DNA of 64,000 nucleotides, taken from the NCBI RefSeq assembly GCF_019956415.1, contig NZ_JAHBDK010000010.1, positions 100,051-164,050 of the forward strand, written 5' to 3'. The notes under the pieces were generated by a model that was given only the letters and a program-made list of their open reading frames with translations, made no database searches and was not told where the DNA came from. The translations under genes and the position numbers were made by a program. How positions within the stretch are numbered: position 1 is the first letter of the stretch; each line of letters starts with the position of its first letter. This stretch comes from Pseudomonas sp. GL-B-19 (GTDB lineage: Bacteria > Pseudomonadota > Gammaproteobacteria > Pseudomonadales > Pseudomonadaceae). Of the stretch, positions 16,478 to 25,133 are shown one piece after another.

Positions 16478-16963
16478 TCACAGCTTGTAGCCAATCTGCC
16501 GCAAGAAGTTCTTGCGCCACAGGACGTCGTCGTCGCCTTCAATGTCATTGGCACAGAAGCCATCCACTACGCCCAGGATTGCTCGCCCTTGTTCCGTCTC
16601 AGCGAGAATCACTTCAGTTGGATTGGCTGTTGCACAAAAAATACGGCATACCTCTGGAACCATTTTGATGGTGTTTAACACGTTCAGCGGATAGAAACCG
16701 TCGCCCAGGAAAATGATGAAGCTATGGCCTGCGGCGATGGCTTTCGCATTTTTCTGTGCAAGTTCAATCATAGAGGTATCGGTGCCAGACCATCGCACCA
16801 GACATTTGCCAGAGGCTTCACAAAAGGCCACGCCAAACTGGATCCCTGGCACGGCATTTACCAACGCTTCGTGAATGTCCTCGACGGACTTGATGAAGTG
16901 CGTCTGACCCAAAATGAAGTTCGTTTCATCCGGCTTATCGATTTTCAACGTGATGAGTTGCAT
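16478..16963 (-). CDS. Adenosine-specific kinase family protein (DUF355)
   Basis: A 161-residue protein of the adenosine-specific kinase family (PF04008), first characterised in the archaeon Pyrobaculum. Recognisable segments are NFILGQTHFIKSVEDIHEAL, VRWSGTD, AAGHSFIIFLGDGFYPLNVL and the C-terminal ETEQGRAILGVVDG. ATG 16963 (MQLITL) is preferred because GGAGG lies eight bases upstream; another ATG five codons earlier overlaps that ribosome site. The family is mostly archaeal or thermophilic, with scattered bacterial members, so its presence beside a universal stress gene hints at an energy-stress role (inference). Confidence 0.82.
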   Translation of the reverse strand: MQLITLKIDKPDETNFILGQTHFIKSVEDIHEALVNAVPGIQFGVAFCEASGKCLVRWSGTDTSMIELAQKNAKAIAAGHSFIIFLGDGFYPLNVLNTIKMVPEVCRIFCATANPTEVILAETEQGRAILGVVDGFCANDIEGDDDVLWRKNFLRQIGYKL

Positions 16964-17063
16964 CTCAAACGCCTCCATTCATGATGTTGCTACCAGAGAC
17001 TGGCAACAGACCAAGCATAGCTACTCATTTGATATTGCTCCGTCCACTGTCTGCTTTTGGCTG

Positions 17064-17096
17064 TGGATTCAACCGGCCGATGCAACAGATTGGCTA
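17064..17096 (+). repeat. Insertion-element-end-like motif, copy 2
   Basis: Thirty-three bases matching 4463-4495 with a single G/A difference. It lies just upstream of the decayed hemolysin/two-component locus, suggesting element activity contributed to the decay. Confidence 0.6.
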
Positions 17097-17221
17097 ACCC
17101 TCCCCGCCAAGTCTCAAGGCCCTCTGAAGACAACTCCCCTCCCCCATTTTCGCCACCTTCAGACTCTCTTAAGCAATGCCTTTGATACTCCTCCCGAACT
17201 GACCCGTGGAGGCGTCTTCCA

Positions 17222-17440
17222 ATGCCCGATTTTGACTGGAACATTGCGCTTCCCCTGCGTTTCGGCCAAACCGAAACCGAACAGATGAGTTTGGACAGAG
17301 CCCTGCCGGACGAGCCCCGCCGTCGCCTGTTTGAGGATTTTATCCAGCAACGTTTCCGCAAGGCCCACGGTGCCGACATCCGTCATTTCATGCCCGAGCT
17401 GTTCGGCATGAGTAACGCGTCGGGCGCGCTCAAATGCTGA
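17222..17440 (+). pseudogene. Thermostable hemolysin family protein, N-terminal fragment
   Basis: An intact start (GGAGG then ATG 17222) leads into about 60 codons resembling the thermostable hemolysin family: DEPRRRLFEDFIQQRFRKAH followed by GADIRHFMPELFGM. The normal protein is about 200 residues or more; here it stops after 72, the last codons running into response-regulator sequence. The missing part, together with the receiver domain of the next gene, was lost in one deletion. The product is almost certainly non-functional. Confidence 0.65.
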
Positions 17441-17724
17441 TCGAACACGCCGGGATCAGCCTGAACCCCGGCACCCAACTCGTCAGTTATCACGGCGAGC
17501 CGGTTGCACTGACGCCCAAGGAATATCAGTTGCTCCACGAATTGCTCTCGCCGCCGGGCCGGGTCATGACCCGCGATCACCTGATGCAGTTGCTCTATGG
17601 CTGGAACGAGGAAGCCGAAAGCAACACCCTGGAAGTACACATCCACCATTTGCGCAAAAAATTCTCCACTGACCTGATCCGTACCATTCGCGGTGTCGGT
17701 TATCTGGTGGAGGAGCGTCGATGA
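17434..17724 (+). pseudogene. OmpR-family response regulator, DNA-binding domain only
   Basis: The 96 codons encode only the winged-helix output domain of a QseB/PmrA-like regulator (ALTPKEYQLLHELLSPPGRV, then TLEVHIHHLRKKF and TIRGVGYLVEE). The about 120-residue receiver with the phosphorylated Asp is absent. The frame overlaps the hemolysin fragment by 7 bases and meets the kinase remnant in a 4-base overlap (ATGA at 17721), as in functional two-component operons. A free output domain could in principle still bind DNA, but the context argues for decay. Confidence 0.75.
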
Positions 17725-18225
17725 CGTCGATCCGGCGTCGCAGCCTCACGCTGATTGATGCGCATGCCCATGGGCAGCAAAGATCACGCCGACCTGTACC
17801 AAGCATTCAATAAAGCCTTGGGTGAAGCAGCGCCCAAGGGCGACAGCCATCCTTATGAAACCAAACTGGCTTTTCAGGTCTGAAATCGCCGCGGTGAAGT
17901 GCTGGTACACACGGCCAGCGCGCCCTCCTTCAGCACGCCACCATCGACACCCGGTTTCAGTGATGTGGTCGACTTGACCAACCACCACTGGCGCGCGTTC
18001 ATGCTCGAAGACAAACAAAATGATCTGAGAATCTGGGTGGGCGAACGGGACGACGTGCGTTCGGATCTGGCGGATCGGATCGTGCGCCATACCTTATGGC
18101 CCAATGTACTGGGTAGTTTGATTTTGGCGGCGATGATCTGGATCGCTATCGGCTGGGGCCTCAAACCTCTGGAAAATATGGCGGCGACCTTGCGGGCGCG
18201 GCACCGCGGCTCGCTGCTCCAGTTA
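17721..18225 (+). pseudogene. QseC-like sensor histidine kinase remnant
   Basis: The start MTSIRRRSLTLI is kept, then sequence jumps (internal deletion of the first membrane helix) to a different frame reading RMPMGSKDHADLYQAFNKAL. An in-frame TGA stands where Trp is expected after LAFQV. The frame then continues with GEVLVHTASAPSF, the second membrane helix (NVLGSLILAAMIWIAIGWGL) and KPLENMAATLRARHRGSL, where a degenerate REPIN cuts it off. The catalytic kinase and ATPase domains are gone. Three independent lesions make this a clear pseudogene. Confidence 0.82.
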
Positions 18226-18234
18226 AACGGAGTC

Positions 18235-18323
18235 CTTGTAGGAGCGAGCTTGCTTGCGAAGGCGGTGTATAAGCCAACATCCATATTGAATTTGCTACTG
18301 CCATCACGAGCAGGCGCTCCCGA
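18235..18323. repeat. Degenerate REPIN
   Basis: TTGTAGGAGCGAGCTTGCTT at the left and a mutated inverse, CACGAGCAGGCGCTCC, at the right bracket about 40 bases. It lies exactly at the 3' truncation of the kinase remnant. Confidence 0.65.
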
Positions 18324-18440
18324 ACGCCTGCTTTTGGCCTACTGCTGAATGTCGCGTAGGGCAGCAAACGACCGATAGCAGTCAATCACCCAAGGCGCTA
18401 CGCTCGCAGGCACGTTCCTTCAGGTAATGACAATTACGAC

Positions 18441-18827
18441 ATGAAACGCATACTTGATCGTTTACGTGGCTGGGCCAGAAAACTAAAACGGCAAACCATG
18501 GTTCTCTGGTTTTGCTATCAGCATCCGCAAACACCCTGGTTACCCAAATGGATTTCGGTTTTTGTCGTGGCGTATGCTCTGAGTCCAATCGACCTGATTC
18601 CTGATTTCATTCCTCTGCTTGGATACCTGGACGACGTGATTATTTTGCCGCTTGGAATTCTGCTCGCTATTCGGCTGATGCCTGCACAGGTGCTCGAGCA
18701 CTGTCAGCTCAAAGCGAGTGAGTGGGAGAAAAGTCATATGAAGAGGCCAGTGAACAGATTTGCTGCAGTTATCGTTGTATTAGTTTGGTTTGTTGCTGCG
18801 GGTATTTTGGGGGCTTACTTCCTCTGA
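18441..18827 (+). CDS. YkvA family (DUF1232) membrane protein
   Basis: A 128-residue protein with the DUF1232 core ALSPIDLIPDFIPLLGYLDD (about residues 46-65), the family hallmark, inside hydrophobic stretches, plus a C-terminal transmembrane helix (about 106-127, VIVVLVWFVAAGILGAYFL). It is an inner-membrane protein of unknown function; YkvA-type proteins occur near many stress and envelope genes. No close partner is evident. The start at 18441 lacks a strong ribosome site. Confidence 0.8.
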   Translation: MKRILDRLRGWARKLKRQTMVLWFCYQHPQTPWLPKWISVFVVAYALSPIDLIPDFIPLLGYLDDVIILPLGILLAIRLMPAQVLEHCQLKASEWEKSHMKRPVNRFAAVIVVLVWFVAAGILGAYFL

Positions 18828-19475
18828 TTAGAAGTCGATTTCCCCACCGAGCGGTCATGATTGGATGACTCCTGCTGGCCAATTGCTGCCTGCCGCGAAG
18901 GGCTGAAAACGACCGATTCTGTTGAAAAAGTCGGTCTGCCCAAACTGCCTGATCATTGACTGGTGAAAACGCCTTTTCTGCACGCTGCTACGTGAAATCC
19001 GAGCCCAGAAGCCTCTGCCAAAATTAAAGATTTCAATCTCGGACGCGTACTTTTCTGATGCGCAAACCATGGCCGACTTTTTCAACAGAATCGACCCATT
19101 GCGGACGCTGGGCAGCCCTAAATACCTCCAGTGTCGTCAACGTCACTATAGATCCCGAGCCCAGGTCTGGCTGACCAGCCCCTTCCCGAAGCTGTGTACG
19201 GTTGGCTTCGGGGCAGGATGTCCGCAACTCGAAGCCATGCTCAAACGCGCCGTTACTTGCAGAAGCTGGACAACACTTGGTCGTGTCTTTCCTCACCTGC
19301 CCGGACTGCGCATCTCGTAGGCAGCGATTTCAGTTAACACTGATGTGCCCTCAAAGGCATGAATCCTGATGATCTTGATTCATATCTATCCTCATCAGGG
19401 GGGCAATTTCTCGAATTTCACCGAATCGTAGGCGATCAACCATTCGAGCGCTAAAAGTGAATCTTACGGATAGTT
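18828..19475. other. Intergenic region around MITE
   Basis: About 650 bases without a convincing gene. It contains the MITE at 18914-19093. From 19095 to 19475 frames exist on both strands, but none has a good ribosome site, recognisable motif or typical composition, and I see nothing definite there. Confidence 0.45.
18914..19093. mobile_element. 180-bp MITE with perfect 21-bp inverted ends
   Basis: The left end CGATTCTGTTGAAAAAGTCG plus a final G and the right end (19073-19093) are perfect inverted repeats. The core is non-coding. TTGAAAAAGTCGG-type ends are, from memory, found on IS5/IS1182-group elements of pseudomonads, and dead transposases of this group lie at 22861 and 23324. An orphan end is at 15379. 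Confidence 0.75.
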
Positions 19476-20288
19476 TCACTTAGGAAAGAGTAGCGTGTAC
19501 GCCACCCGAAAGCCCCAACCGTGTGCACCATCTTCAGGACTGTCCGCCCAGTATCGCGGCCCCACCTGAAGGCTCATGGGCTGCTTGCCGACTTTGAACA
19601 ATTGCGTCACGAACAGGTTGATCGGCACATTCCACTCCCTGGCCTCCCAGTCGTAAGTGGATTCTGTATTAATGCCAAAACTGGTGTACGACGCTGTGGT
19701 ATAGACCAGAAAGGGTTGCAGATACGTCTGATTGACCTTCTCCTTGTCATTGGCCGGGTTGTTGTCCAGCGACCAAATGTGGTTCGCCAGAATACCGTTC
19801 GTCCAACCATTGGCCTGCTTCAACGCCACCGCTGTCGGTCCAATCCCCCATTGTTCACTACTCAATAGCTCATCACTACCAGTCGGCAACAACAACGCCG
19901 GGCCTGCGCCCCAGATCCAGCCGCTCTCGGTCGGCTCTTTGGGTGAGAAAAAGAAGCTTTGCGAGGTGTCGCCTACTCCGCTTTTATCGGCGATACCCCT
20001 CGGTGCCAATCCGTGTTGATCAATGATCGGGAGAATCGTGCGAGAGATCAGATTCCAATCTTCATTGAGTGTGAAGGGTAAAACCGGCTGGATATTGGTG
20101 ACGCTTTGGATTCCATTACCGGAGGGCCCCATTTTCTGATTCCAGTTGTATTGGATGGGTAAGCTATACAGTGCCGCGACTGGATTCAATGACTGTTTAG
20201 CCAACTCCGCCTGATCATCGGCCTGACTGGAAACGGAAATACCGAAAACCAAAGGTGATAGCAAAAGTCGTTCAATGTGCTTGTTCAT
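19476..20288 (-). CDS. MetA/phenol-degradation-type outer membrane channel (transporter)
   Basis: A 270-residue outer membrane beta-barrel. The start MNKHIERLLL at 20288 follows AAGGAATTCGAC and gives a signal peptide ending near SSQA-DD. The body has alternating amphipathic strands (QYNWNQKMGPSG, VTNIQPVLPF, WNLISRTILPII) and ends with FRVAYTLLFPK, with the C-terminal pattern of autonomously inserting barrels. It resembles the PF13557 family found in aromatic-degradation operons. It lies at the downstream end of a region holding FadL and DUF1254 genes and may act in the same uptake process (inference). Confidence 0.72.
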   Translation of the reverse strand: MNKHIERLLLSPLVFGISVSSQADDQAELAKQSLNPVAALYSLPIQYNWNQKMGPSGNGIQSVTNIQPVLPFTLNEDWNLISRTILPIIDQHGLAPRGIADKSGVGDTSQSFFFSPKEPTESGWIWGAGPALLLPTGSDELLSSEQWGIGPTAVALKQANGWTNGILANHIWSLDNNPANDKEKVNQTYLQPFLVYTTASYTSFGINTESTYDWEAREWNVPINLFVTQLFKVGKQPMSLQVGPRYWADSPEDGAHGWGFRVAYTLLFPK

Positions 20289-21029
20289 GTCGAATTCCTT
20301 GGATGCGGATCGCCGCTGGCTCCTCAATGATCAACGGAAGCCTGCTAACGACAAGCAGAAGTTACTGGAACACCTCGATCTCAGTGGGCCGTGATTCACT
20401 GACCCAAAACGATAAAGGCGCCCGATCTGTTGTGGGCATACCTGCTTCATACTGAGGTTACGTACTTCACAAGTTCAACGTCCCCCGCAACCAAGTCTTG
20501 TAGAGACTAGGCACGAGGAGTCGTAAAGTTTTACCGCTGCGGTGACGATTACCTGAGTAATGTTTGCATGTCGCCGGTCATGCCTCTAATGGCCGTTTTG
20601 AAGTCAGTCACGCCAGTGATTCTGTCTGCAGGATCAGCGCTCGCTCGTCTTTGCGAATATATGGTGTCCTCGAGGGATGTGTTCCTGAATGTTTTTTATT
20701 CAATGTCAGAAATGGCGGCAACCCTTTCGGCAATAGGGCCGATTGGATCTCGGCCTGAGCAATCGTACGAATGCGTGCCAACAGCAAGTAGTCGCGAGAT
20801 CGCGCTACTTCAATACCGCCAGCGCCGGTGGCTGCCAACTGCCGCTCTCGCGTGAAGAATCGAAGGCTATGTCGCCTTCGCCCAGTAGAGGGGCAGTAAA
20901 ACGACTAGGTCAGTTATTACCCAAAACAAAAGCTGTTACTGGGTAAGTTATCGATCAGTCGCGATACTCTAATGCCCAGGTACAGTGGCAGCGCACCAGC
21001 GCCGTCCGCTGTAACCGGTTGTCAGTGGG
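20289..21029. other. Intergenic region with duplicated gene tail
   Basis: About 740 bases. From 20665 to 20900 lies the remnant described separately. The stretch 20289-20664 has only short frames, and I see no feature in it apart from the promoter expected for the barrel gene. The stretch 20900-21029 is the downstream flank of DUF1254 copy 1. Confidence 0.5.
20665..20900 (-). pseudogene. Remnant of a DUF1254 gene: 3' end plus downstream flank
   Basis: This stretch aligns with 25815-26050 in the same orientation. About 85 bases correspond to the last about 30 codons of the DUF1254 gene at 25963 (GSWQPPAL matches GSWQPPAV), and the rest to its 3' flank, sharing AGGGATGTGTTCCTGAATGT. Identity is about three in four, with frameshifts. 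It lies just downstream of DUF1254 copy 1, so a duplication was followed by deletion. It is not a gene. Confidence 0.75.
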
Positions 21030-22448
21030 TCAAATAGCCTTGACGAGTTGGGGTGGGCTCCACGTTCCTTTGCCGGCAGGCAGGATGGAAGGCGCTACCG
21101 TCTTCGGCCAATAGAGGCGCATCACCAAGTAGATCAGATCATCCGGTGCGGGCAACCAGTTGCTTTCCTTGTCCGCGCCGGGTGAATCCTTCTGGATGTA
21201 CAGCGTGAGCGAGCCGTCTGGATTCTTCTTCATGTTGGGCAGCATCGGCGAGTTGATGAGGTAGCGATTGATCGGATTATTGATCAACAGCTGCGATTTG
21301 CCGTCATACATGGTCACCGACCAGAAGGCATTCACTGGCGGGAGCTGTCCGGCGGGAAAGGTGATGGTGTAGTTGTGCTTGCTGCCGTCGAGCGGCTTAC
21401 CATCGATCAGTGCCTTGGCCATCGGGTACGTCGCCTCTTCGGCATCGTTGGCGTAGATGCCCGCTTGTGCGATGGCGGCACGCTTTAGCCAATCGCCATT
21501 GTAGAAGGCGGCGTCACCGCCGGAGCTCACGATGTTCCAGCCATTGACCTGCGTACCGAGATGATTGACTGCATCTTCGACCTTCGCATGCCCAGCCTGC
21601 ATGCCCTCAACAATGGCGGCCTTTTGTTCGGTAGAGAGCGCCTGGAAGTTAAAATCCTTGCCGGCGCCAATGCCCAAACGGGCCAGCTTCGCGCGGATCG
21701 ATGCTTCCTCCGGTGTGGCGGGGGCAAGCTGCATCACAACGCCCAGATATTTGAAGAAATCGGTCTTCACCAGATCCTTGTCGATCTTCGGGAAGTCGAT
21801 CACCGGCGCGGCAGGCGGCGCGGGTTGCTTGAGAAAAGCCGATAGCGGCTGTGCTGCGTAGCTGGACTGGATCTTTTCGACATTCGGCATGTCCGCCGAG
21901 TTTAAGAGCTGGGTGCGAAAGATCACGAAGGGGAGTTGCGTGCGGGAATGAAACACCTTCTTGATTCCCGGCGGGGTCACGCCTTTCCAGTCGGGACCGA
22001 CCACCAAGTAATCGCCGGCTTCGTTGCCGGTGGTGCGGCTGCCGATGTAACCGAAGTTGTAGGTGTTGTTATCGATGAGCTGCACCGAGTAGTACCGTTG
22101 CTTCTCCACCGCCGGTACCGAAATCACGATAGGCTCGCTGCGCACATCCATGAACATCAAGGAATACGGTGTGTCGCTGTTCGGCGAGACGATGGCTGTG
22201 TCTTTGTAGGTAAAGACATTGTGCATGCTGTGGATGTGGTTGAACGGCGCCTTGTACTGGCCGGAGTTCTTGTCCACGGCATAGTCGTACATGGTTGCGT
22301 AGTTCATCACGATGGGCAGGCCGAAGACATAACCCTCTTCGGCGATGGCCTTCGTTTCGGCGGGAGTGATGTCCGCTGCTTGGGCGAGTGTGAATGTAAA
22401 GGACGCGAGCAATGCTATCGCACCACTAAAGGCTCTTGGTAATCTCAT
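21030..22448 (-). CDS. DUF1254/DUF1214 domain protein, copy 1
   Basis: A 472-residue exported protein. The signal peptide ends AQA-AD near residue 24. The N-terminal DUF1254 domain (EEGYVFGLPIVMNYATMYDY, then SPNSDTPYSLMFMDVRSEP) is followed by a linker and the C-terminal DUF1214 domain (NAFWSVTMYDGKSQLLINNP, then NWLPAPDD and MRLYWPK). The function is unknown; homologues occur next to porins and degradation genes, and some are called murein-binding. It is clearly paralogous to the lipoprotein form at 25963-27444, especially at the C-terminus. GGAG lies upstream of the start. It is probably periplasmic. Confidence 0.88.
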   Translation of the reverse strand: MRLPRAFSGAIALLASFTFTLAQAADITPAETKAIAEEGYVFGLPIVMNYATMYDYAVDKNSGQYKAPFNHIHSMHNVFTYKDTAIVSPNSDTPYSLMFMDVRSEPIVISVPAVEKQRYYSVQLIDNNTYNFGYIGSRTTGNEAGDYLVVGPDWKGVTPPGIKKVFHSRTQLPFVIFRTQLLNSADMPNVEKIQSSYAAQPLSAFLKQPAPPAAPVIDFPKIDKDLVKTDFFKYLGVVMQLAPATPEEASIRAKLARLGIGAGKDFNFQALSTEQKAAIVEGMQAGHAKVEDAVNHLGTQVNGWNIVSSGGDAAFYNGDWLKRAAIAQAGIYANDAEEATYPMAKALIDGKPLDGSKHNYTITFPAGQLPPVNAFWSVTMYDGKSQLLINNPINRYLINSPMLPNMKKNPDGSLTLYIQKDSPGADKESNWLPAPDDLIYLVMRLYWPKTVAPSILPAGKGTWSPPQLVKAI

Positions 22449-22860
22449 GTACCTGCATCTCCATTTTTTGAATTGTCTGAGTGTTGGCTAGCTACTAATT
22501 AGGCGATAAACAATGTCGCGGATGCTCGCGACATGATGTCTCTTTACGATCCGTGTCATCCCCTCCATCGAGTATTCGTTTGCCAACTCCTTTCGAAAGT
22601 GTTCAAGCATAGCAGCGGCAGTGTGGATTGAACCCTACAAAAACGGACACCAACTCCCTGTTAAATTGATGCGGTTGCCAAGCACCTGAACTCTTTCGAT
22701 GATCCGCGAAAAGATTTGGCGTCGAACGTATGAGGGTCAAAACTCTTCTGTGCTATTGACCGATTACTGCCAGGTATCACGGGCTGCAATAGGCTGATTG
22801 TGTTGAAACGTAGCTCCCGGCAAAATTTCTGTATTGGCCAGCAGGGAAGCACGCAGCAAG
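22449..22860. other. Intergenic region upstream of DUF1254 copy 1
   Basis: This 412-base region should contain the DUF1254 promoter near 22449-22620. The right half looks like debris leading into the dead transposase at 22861. I see no RNA gene or clear operator. Confidence 0.4.
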
Positions 22861-23185
22861 ATGGAACAGTTGTCGAGTGGCCAGGAACGGCTGCTTTACT
22901 CGTTCAACCTTGAAGATCACATCCCCGCCAATCACCTTCTGCACAACATTGATCCGTGTCTCGATCTGAGCGATCTGCGCCATTACCTCATCGACTTCTA
23001 TCGTCCGATTGGGCGTCCGTCGATTGATCCTGAGCTGATGATCCGCATGCTGATCGTGGGTTATTACTACGGTATTTGCTCCGAACGGCGGTTGTGCGAA
23101 GAGGCCCATTTGAACCTGGCGTATCGCTGGTTCTGCCAGTTGAGTCTCGAAGATTAAGTACCGAATCACTCGACCACCATTCATC
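22861..23185 (+). pseudogene. Truncated IS1182/IS5-type transposase (fragment 1)
   Basis: The N-terminal DUF772 region of a transposase is intact for 99 codons (YSFNLEDHIPANHLLHNIDP, IGRPSIDPELMIRMLIVGYY, EEAHLNLAYRWFCQL). A TAA then interrupts where the family continues with a negatively charged residue and VPNHST; the following codons still read VPNHST. Beyond about 23185 similarity is lost, so the catalytic core is missing. It is a dead insertion sequence. Confidence 0.82.
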
Positions 23186-23323
23186 ACCTTCATAGCTTTG
23201 AAAATTATGGCGAGTGGCGCACAGATATCTGTCCTGTGCCGAATGCGTTCCGGGCGCAGTGGTGCAAGGCAAGTCTGCGAGACGTTGCTATGATTTCTGA
23301 GGATTTCATTGCAAGGATTGCCC

Positions 23324-23870
23324 ATGAAGCGCTTCATGCAAAGCGAACATCGAGCCCTAAACACCTTACTTCCCGAGAGCCTCGACGACTACATCAGCGA
23401 TACCAATCCGGTGCGAGTAGTCGACGCCTTCGCTGATGAAGTCGACCTGGGCAAGCTGGGTTTTTAAGGCGTCATTCCAGCCGGTTCTGATCGACCTGCT
23501 TACCACCCCGCGATCCTGCTGAAGATCTACTTCTACGGCTATCTCAACCGCATCCAGTCAAGTCGATGTTTGGAGCGTCAAGCTCAGCGCAACGCCGAAC
23601 TGATGTGGTTGACCGGGCGTTTGATGCCTGACCTCAAGACCATCGCCAACTTCCGAAAAGACAACAGCAAGGCCATCCAGGGCGGCTGTCGCCAGTAGTT
23701 GGAGAGAATCTGGTCGCCATCAATGGCAGTAAATTCAAAGCGATCAACAACCGTGACCGCAATTTCACTAGCACCAAACTGAAGCGGCGAATGGAAGAGA
23801 TTGAATCGAGCATCAACCGTTACGTGACAGCACTCGATGCTGCCGATCTGTTGGCGCTGATTGAAAATTG
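23324..23870 (+). pseudogene. Decayed IS1182-family transposase (fragment 2)
   Basis: The start MKRFMQSEHRALNTLLPESL continues to DEVDLGKLGF and then meets a stop caused by a frameshift. The next frame reads YHPAILLKIYFYGYLNRIQS and RNAELMWLTGRLMPDLKTIA, stops again after GGCRQ, and a third segment reads VAINGSKFKAINNRDRNFTS. This is a different element from fragment 1. It has several frameshifts and internal deletions and is not functional. Confidence 0.85.
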
Positions 23871-24167
23871 ACCCAGGGCGGCTTGCTGATTTTTTGCATC
23901 AGCAATTGTGGATAAGCTTAGCAGCGGTGTCCCGCTAGCCAAGCGGGCGTCTGCGCTGGAGGTGCTGAAGTCGAAGTATGCCAAATCACGATGCATGGGG
24001 AGTTTTGCCATGTTCATCTGATGAAAGAACGAGGGGAGCACATGGCAGTTTTGCTTTTTTTGCCGACTCAAGGTTTTTTAGCCGGTGGGAGGTTTTGTAG
24101 AAGCGAGCAAGCTCGCCCCCACAAAATTCGTACAGGAAGCAGGTACAGTGTTTACGAATCTGAACAG
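23871..24167. other. Intergenic region with REP fragment
   Basis: No gene is visible in these about 300 bases. At about 24098-24122 there is a degenerate REP (GAAGCGAGCAAGCTCGC) just beyond the stop of the glycine-zipper lipoprotein gene, which could act as a transcript end. Confidence 0.4.
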
Positions 24168-24632
24168 TCAGCCTTCACTGCCTTGCGGCACAACGCGGGC
24201 ATTATTGCCTGCGCCCTGGATATACACCTTCGAGCCTTTAGCCAGGGACGGATTGATCGGTTGGGTCACCGACACCAGCACGCCACTGCTGACTCGCACG
24301 ATGATCTGTTGTGCCTCGACCGGTTGGTCATACTTTTTCTTCTCGGCGTAGTTACCTCCAGCCGCACCGGCGAGTGCGCCGGCAACCATGGCGACGTCAC
24401 GCCCGGTGCCACCCCCGATCAAGCTGCCAACCGCCAGACCGCCAAGGCCACCGAGTACGGCGCCGACGCCACTGTCGTGGTTGGTCTGCATCTGCGTCAG
24501 CGATATCTGCTCGATCTTCCCTGAGCGAATCTCGATTTCACCGGCGCCGCCATCGGTTGACCCGACGGCGGAACAGGCACTTATCAGCACAGTCATCAAC
24601 GTGACTGACAGCCAGGACAGAATTGCTTTCAT
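24168..24632 (-). CDS. Glycine-zipper outer-membrane lipoprotein (SlyB/PcpY-like)
   Basis: A 154-residue lipoprotein. The start MKAILSWLSV at 24632 follows GAGGTG; the lipobox is LISAC (Cys at about 18). The centre is a glycine-zipper double helix (GVGAVLGGLGGLAVGSLIGG, then AGALAGAAGGNYAEKKK), as in SlyB/17-kDa antigen-type proteins that sit in the outer membrane. The C-terminal part is a small beta domain (IIVRVSSGVLVSVTQPINP, then GSKVYIQG). It is in line with two other lipoprotein genes upstream, likely one operon. Confidence 0.85.
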   Translation of the reverse strand: MKAILSWLSVTLMTVLISACSAVGSTDGGAGEIEIRSGKIEQISLTQMQTNHDSGVGAVLGGLGGLAVGSLIGGGTGRDVAMVAGALAGAAGGNYAEKKKYDQPVEAQQIIVRVSSGVLVSVTQPINPSLAKGSKVYIQGAGNNARVVPQGSEG

Positions 24633-24672
24633 TGCGGTGCACCTCGTTATTGGTATTTGATGGCGATGCCTT

Positions 24673-25074
24673 TCAGCTGCGCCCCTGAATCGTTTCGATG
24701 TCCCGACTCCACAGAGGGCCTGTGATATAGGCGGCGACGGGTTGAATGCGGTCGTAGACGACAACGACGGCATTTGCGCCAAGTTTGGCGCCCTCTTCAC
24801 GCAGTTTTTGTTCGACTTGGGTGATCGCCGGTGCCGGGTGGACCGTGGCATCAATCAGTATTTCGCCCAACCGCACATAGGGTCTTGTCGGTTCTGAGCG
24901 TAACACCTGGACTTTGCTGGGCAAGGTCGGCGCGGGATGCTCGACCCCAACGTAAGCGGTTGTCTGGGCGTCAACCGATGCGCAGGCACTTAACGCAAGC
25001 GCACTGGCAACGAGAGCCGCGACGAGCAACGGCCGCTTCAATCTTGAGAATCGAAGCGATGAAGAGGGAGACAT
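24673..25074 (-). CDS. Lipoprotein, unknown function
   Basis: A 133-residue lipoprotein (signal MSPSSSLRFSRLKRP..., lipobox LSAC). The mature part reads PYVRLGEILIDATVHP and EEGAKLGANAVVVVYDRI, the fold seen in small outer-membrane-associated proteins with a heavy-metal/YbjQ-like appearance, which I cannot name with certainty. AGAGGA precedes the ATG. It lies 40 bases upstream of the glycine-zipper lipoprotein gene and 59 bases downstream of the DUF3313 gene, all on one strand. Confidence 0.7.
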   Translation of the reverse strand: MSPSSSLRFSRLKRPLLVAALVASALALSACASVDAQTTAYVGVEHPAPTLPSKVQVLRSEPTRPYVRLGEILIDATVHPAPAITQVEQKLREEGAKLGANAVVVVYDRIQPVAAYITGPLWSRDIETIQGRS

Positions 25075-25133
25075 GTCAGCATCCTCTGCTGGAATCTTAT
25101 TGAGCCAAGGTCTGTTGGTAGTTCAATCAAGGC

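Noticed and set aside
19069..19320. 83-codon frame at the right end of the MITE
   Set aside because: Its first codons are the MITE terminal repeat; the rest lacks family features on either strand.
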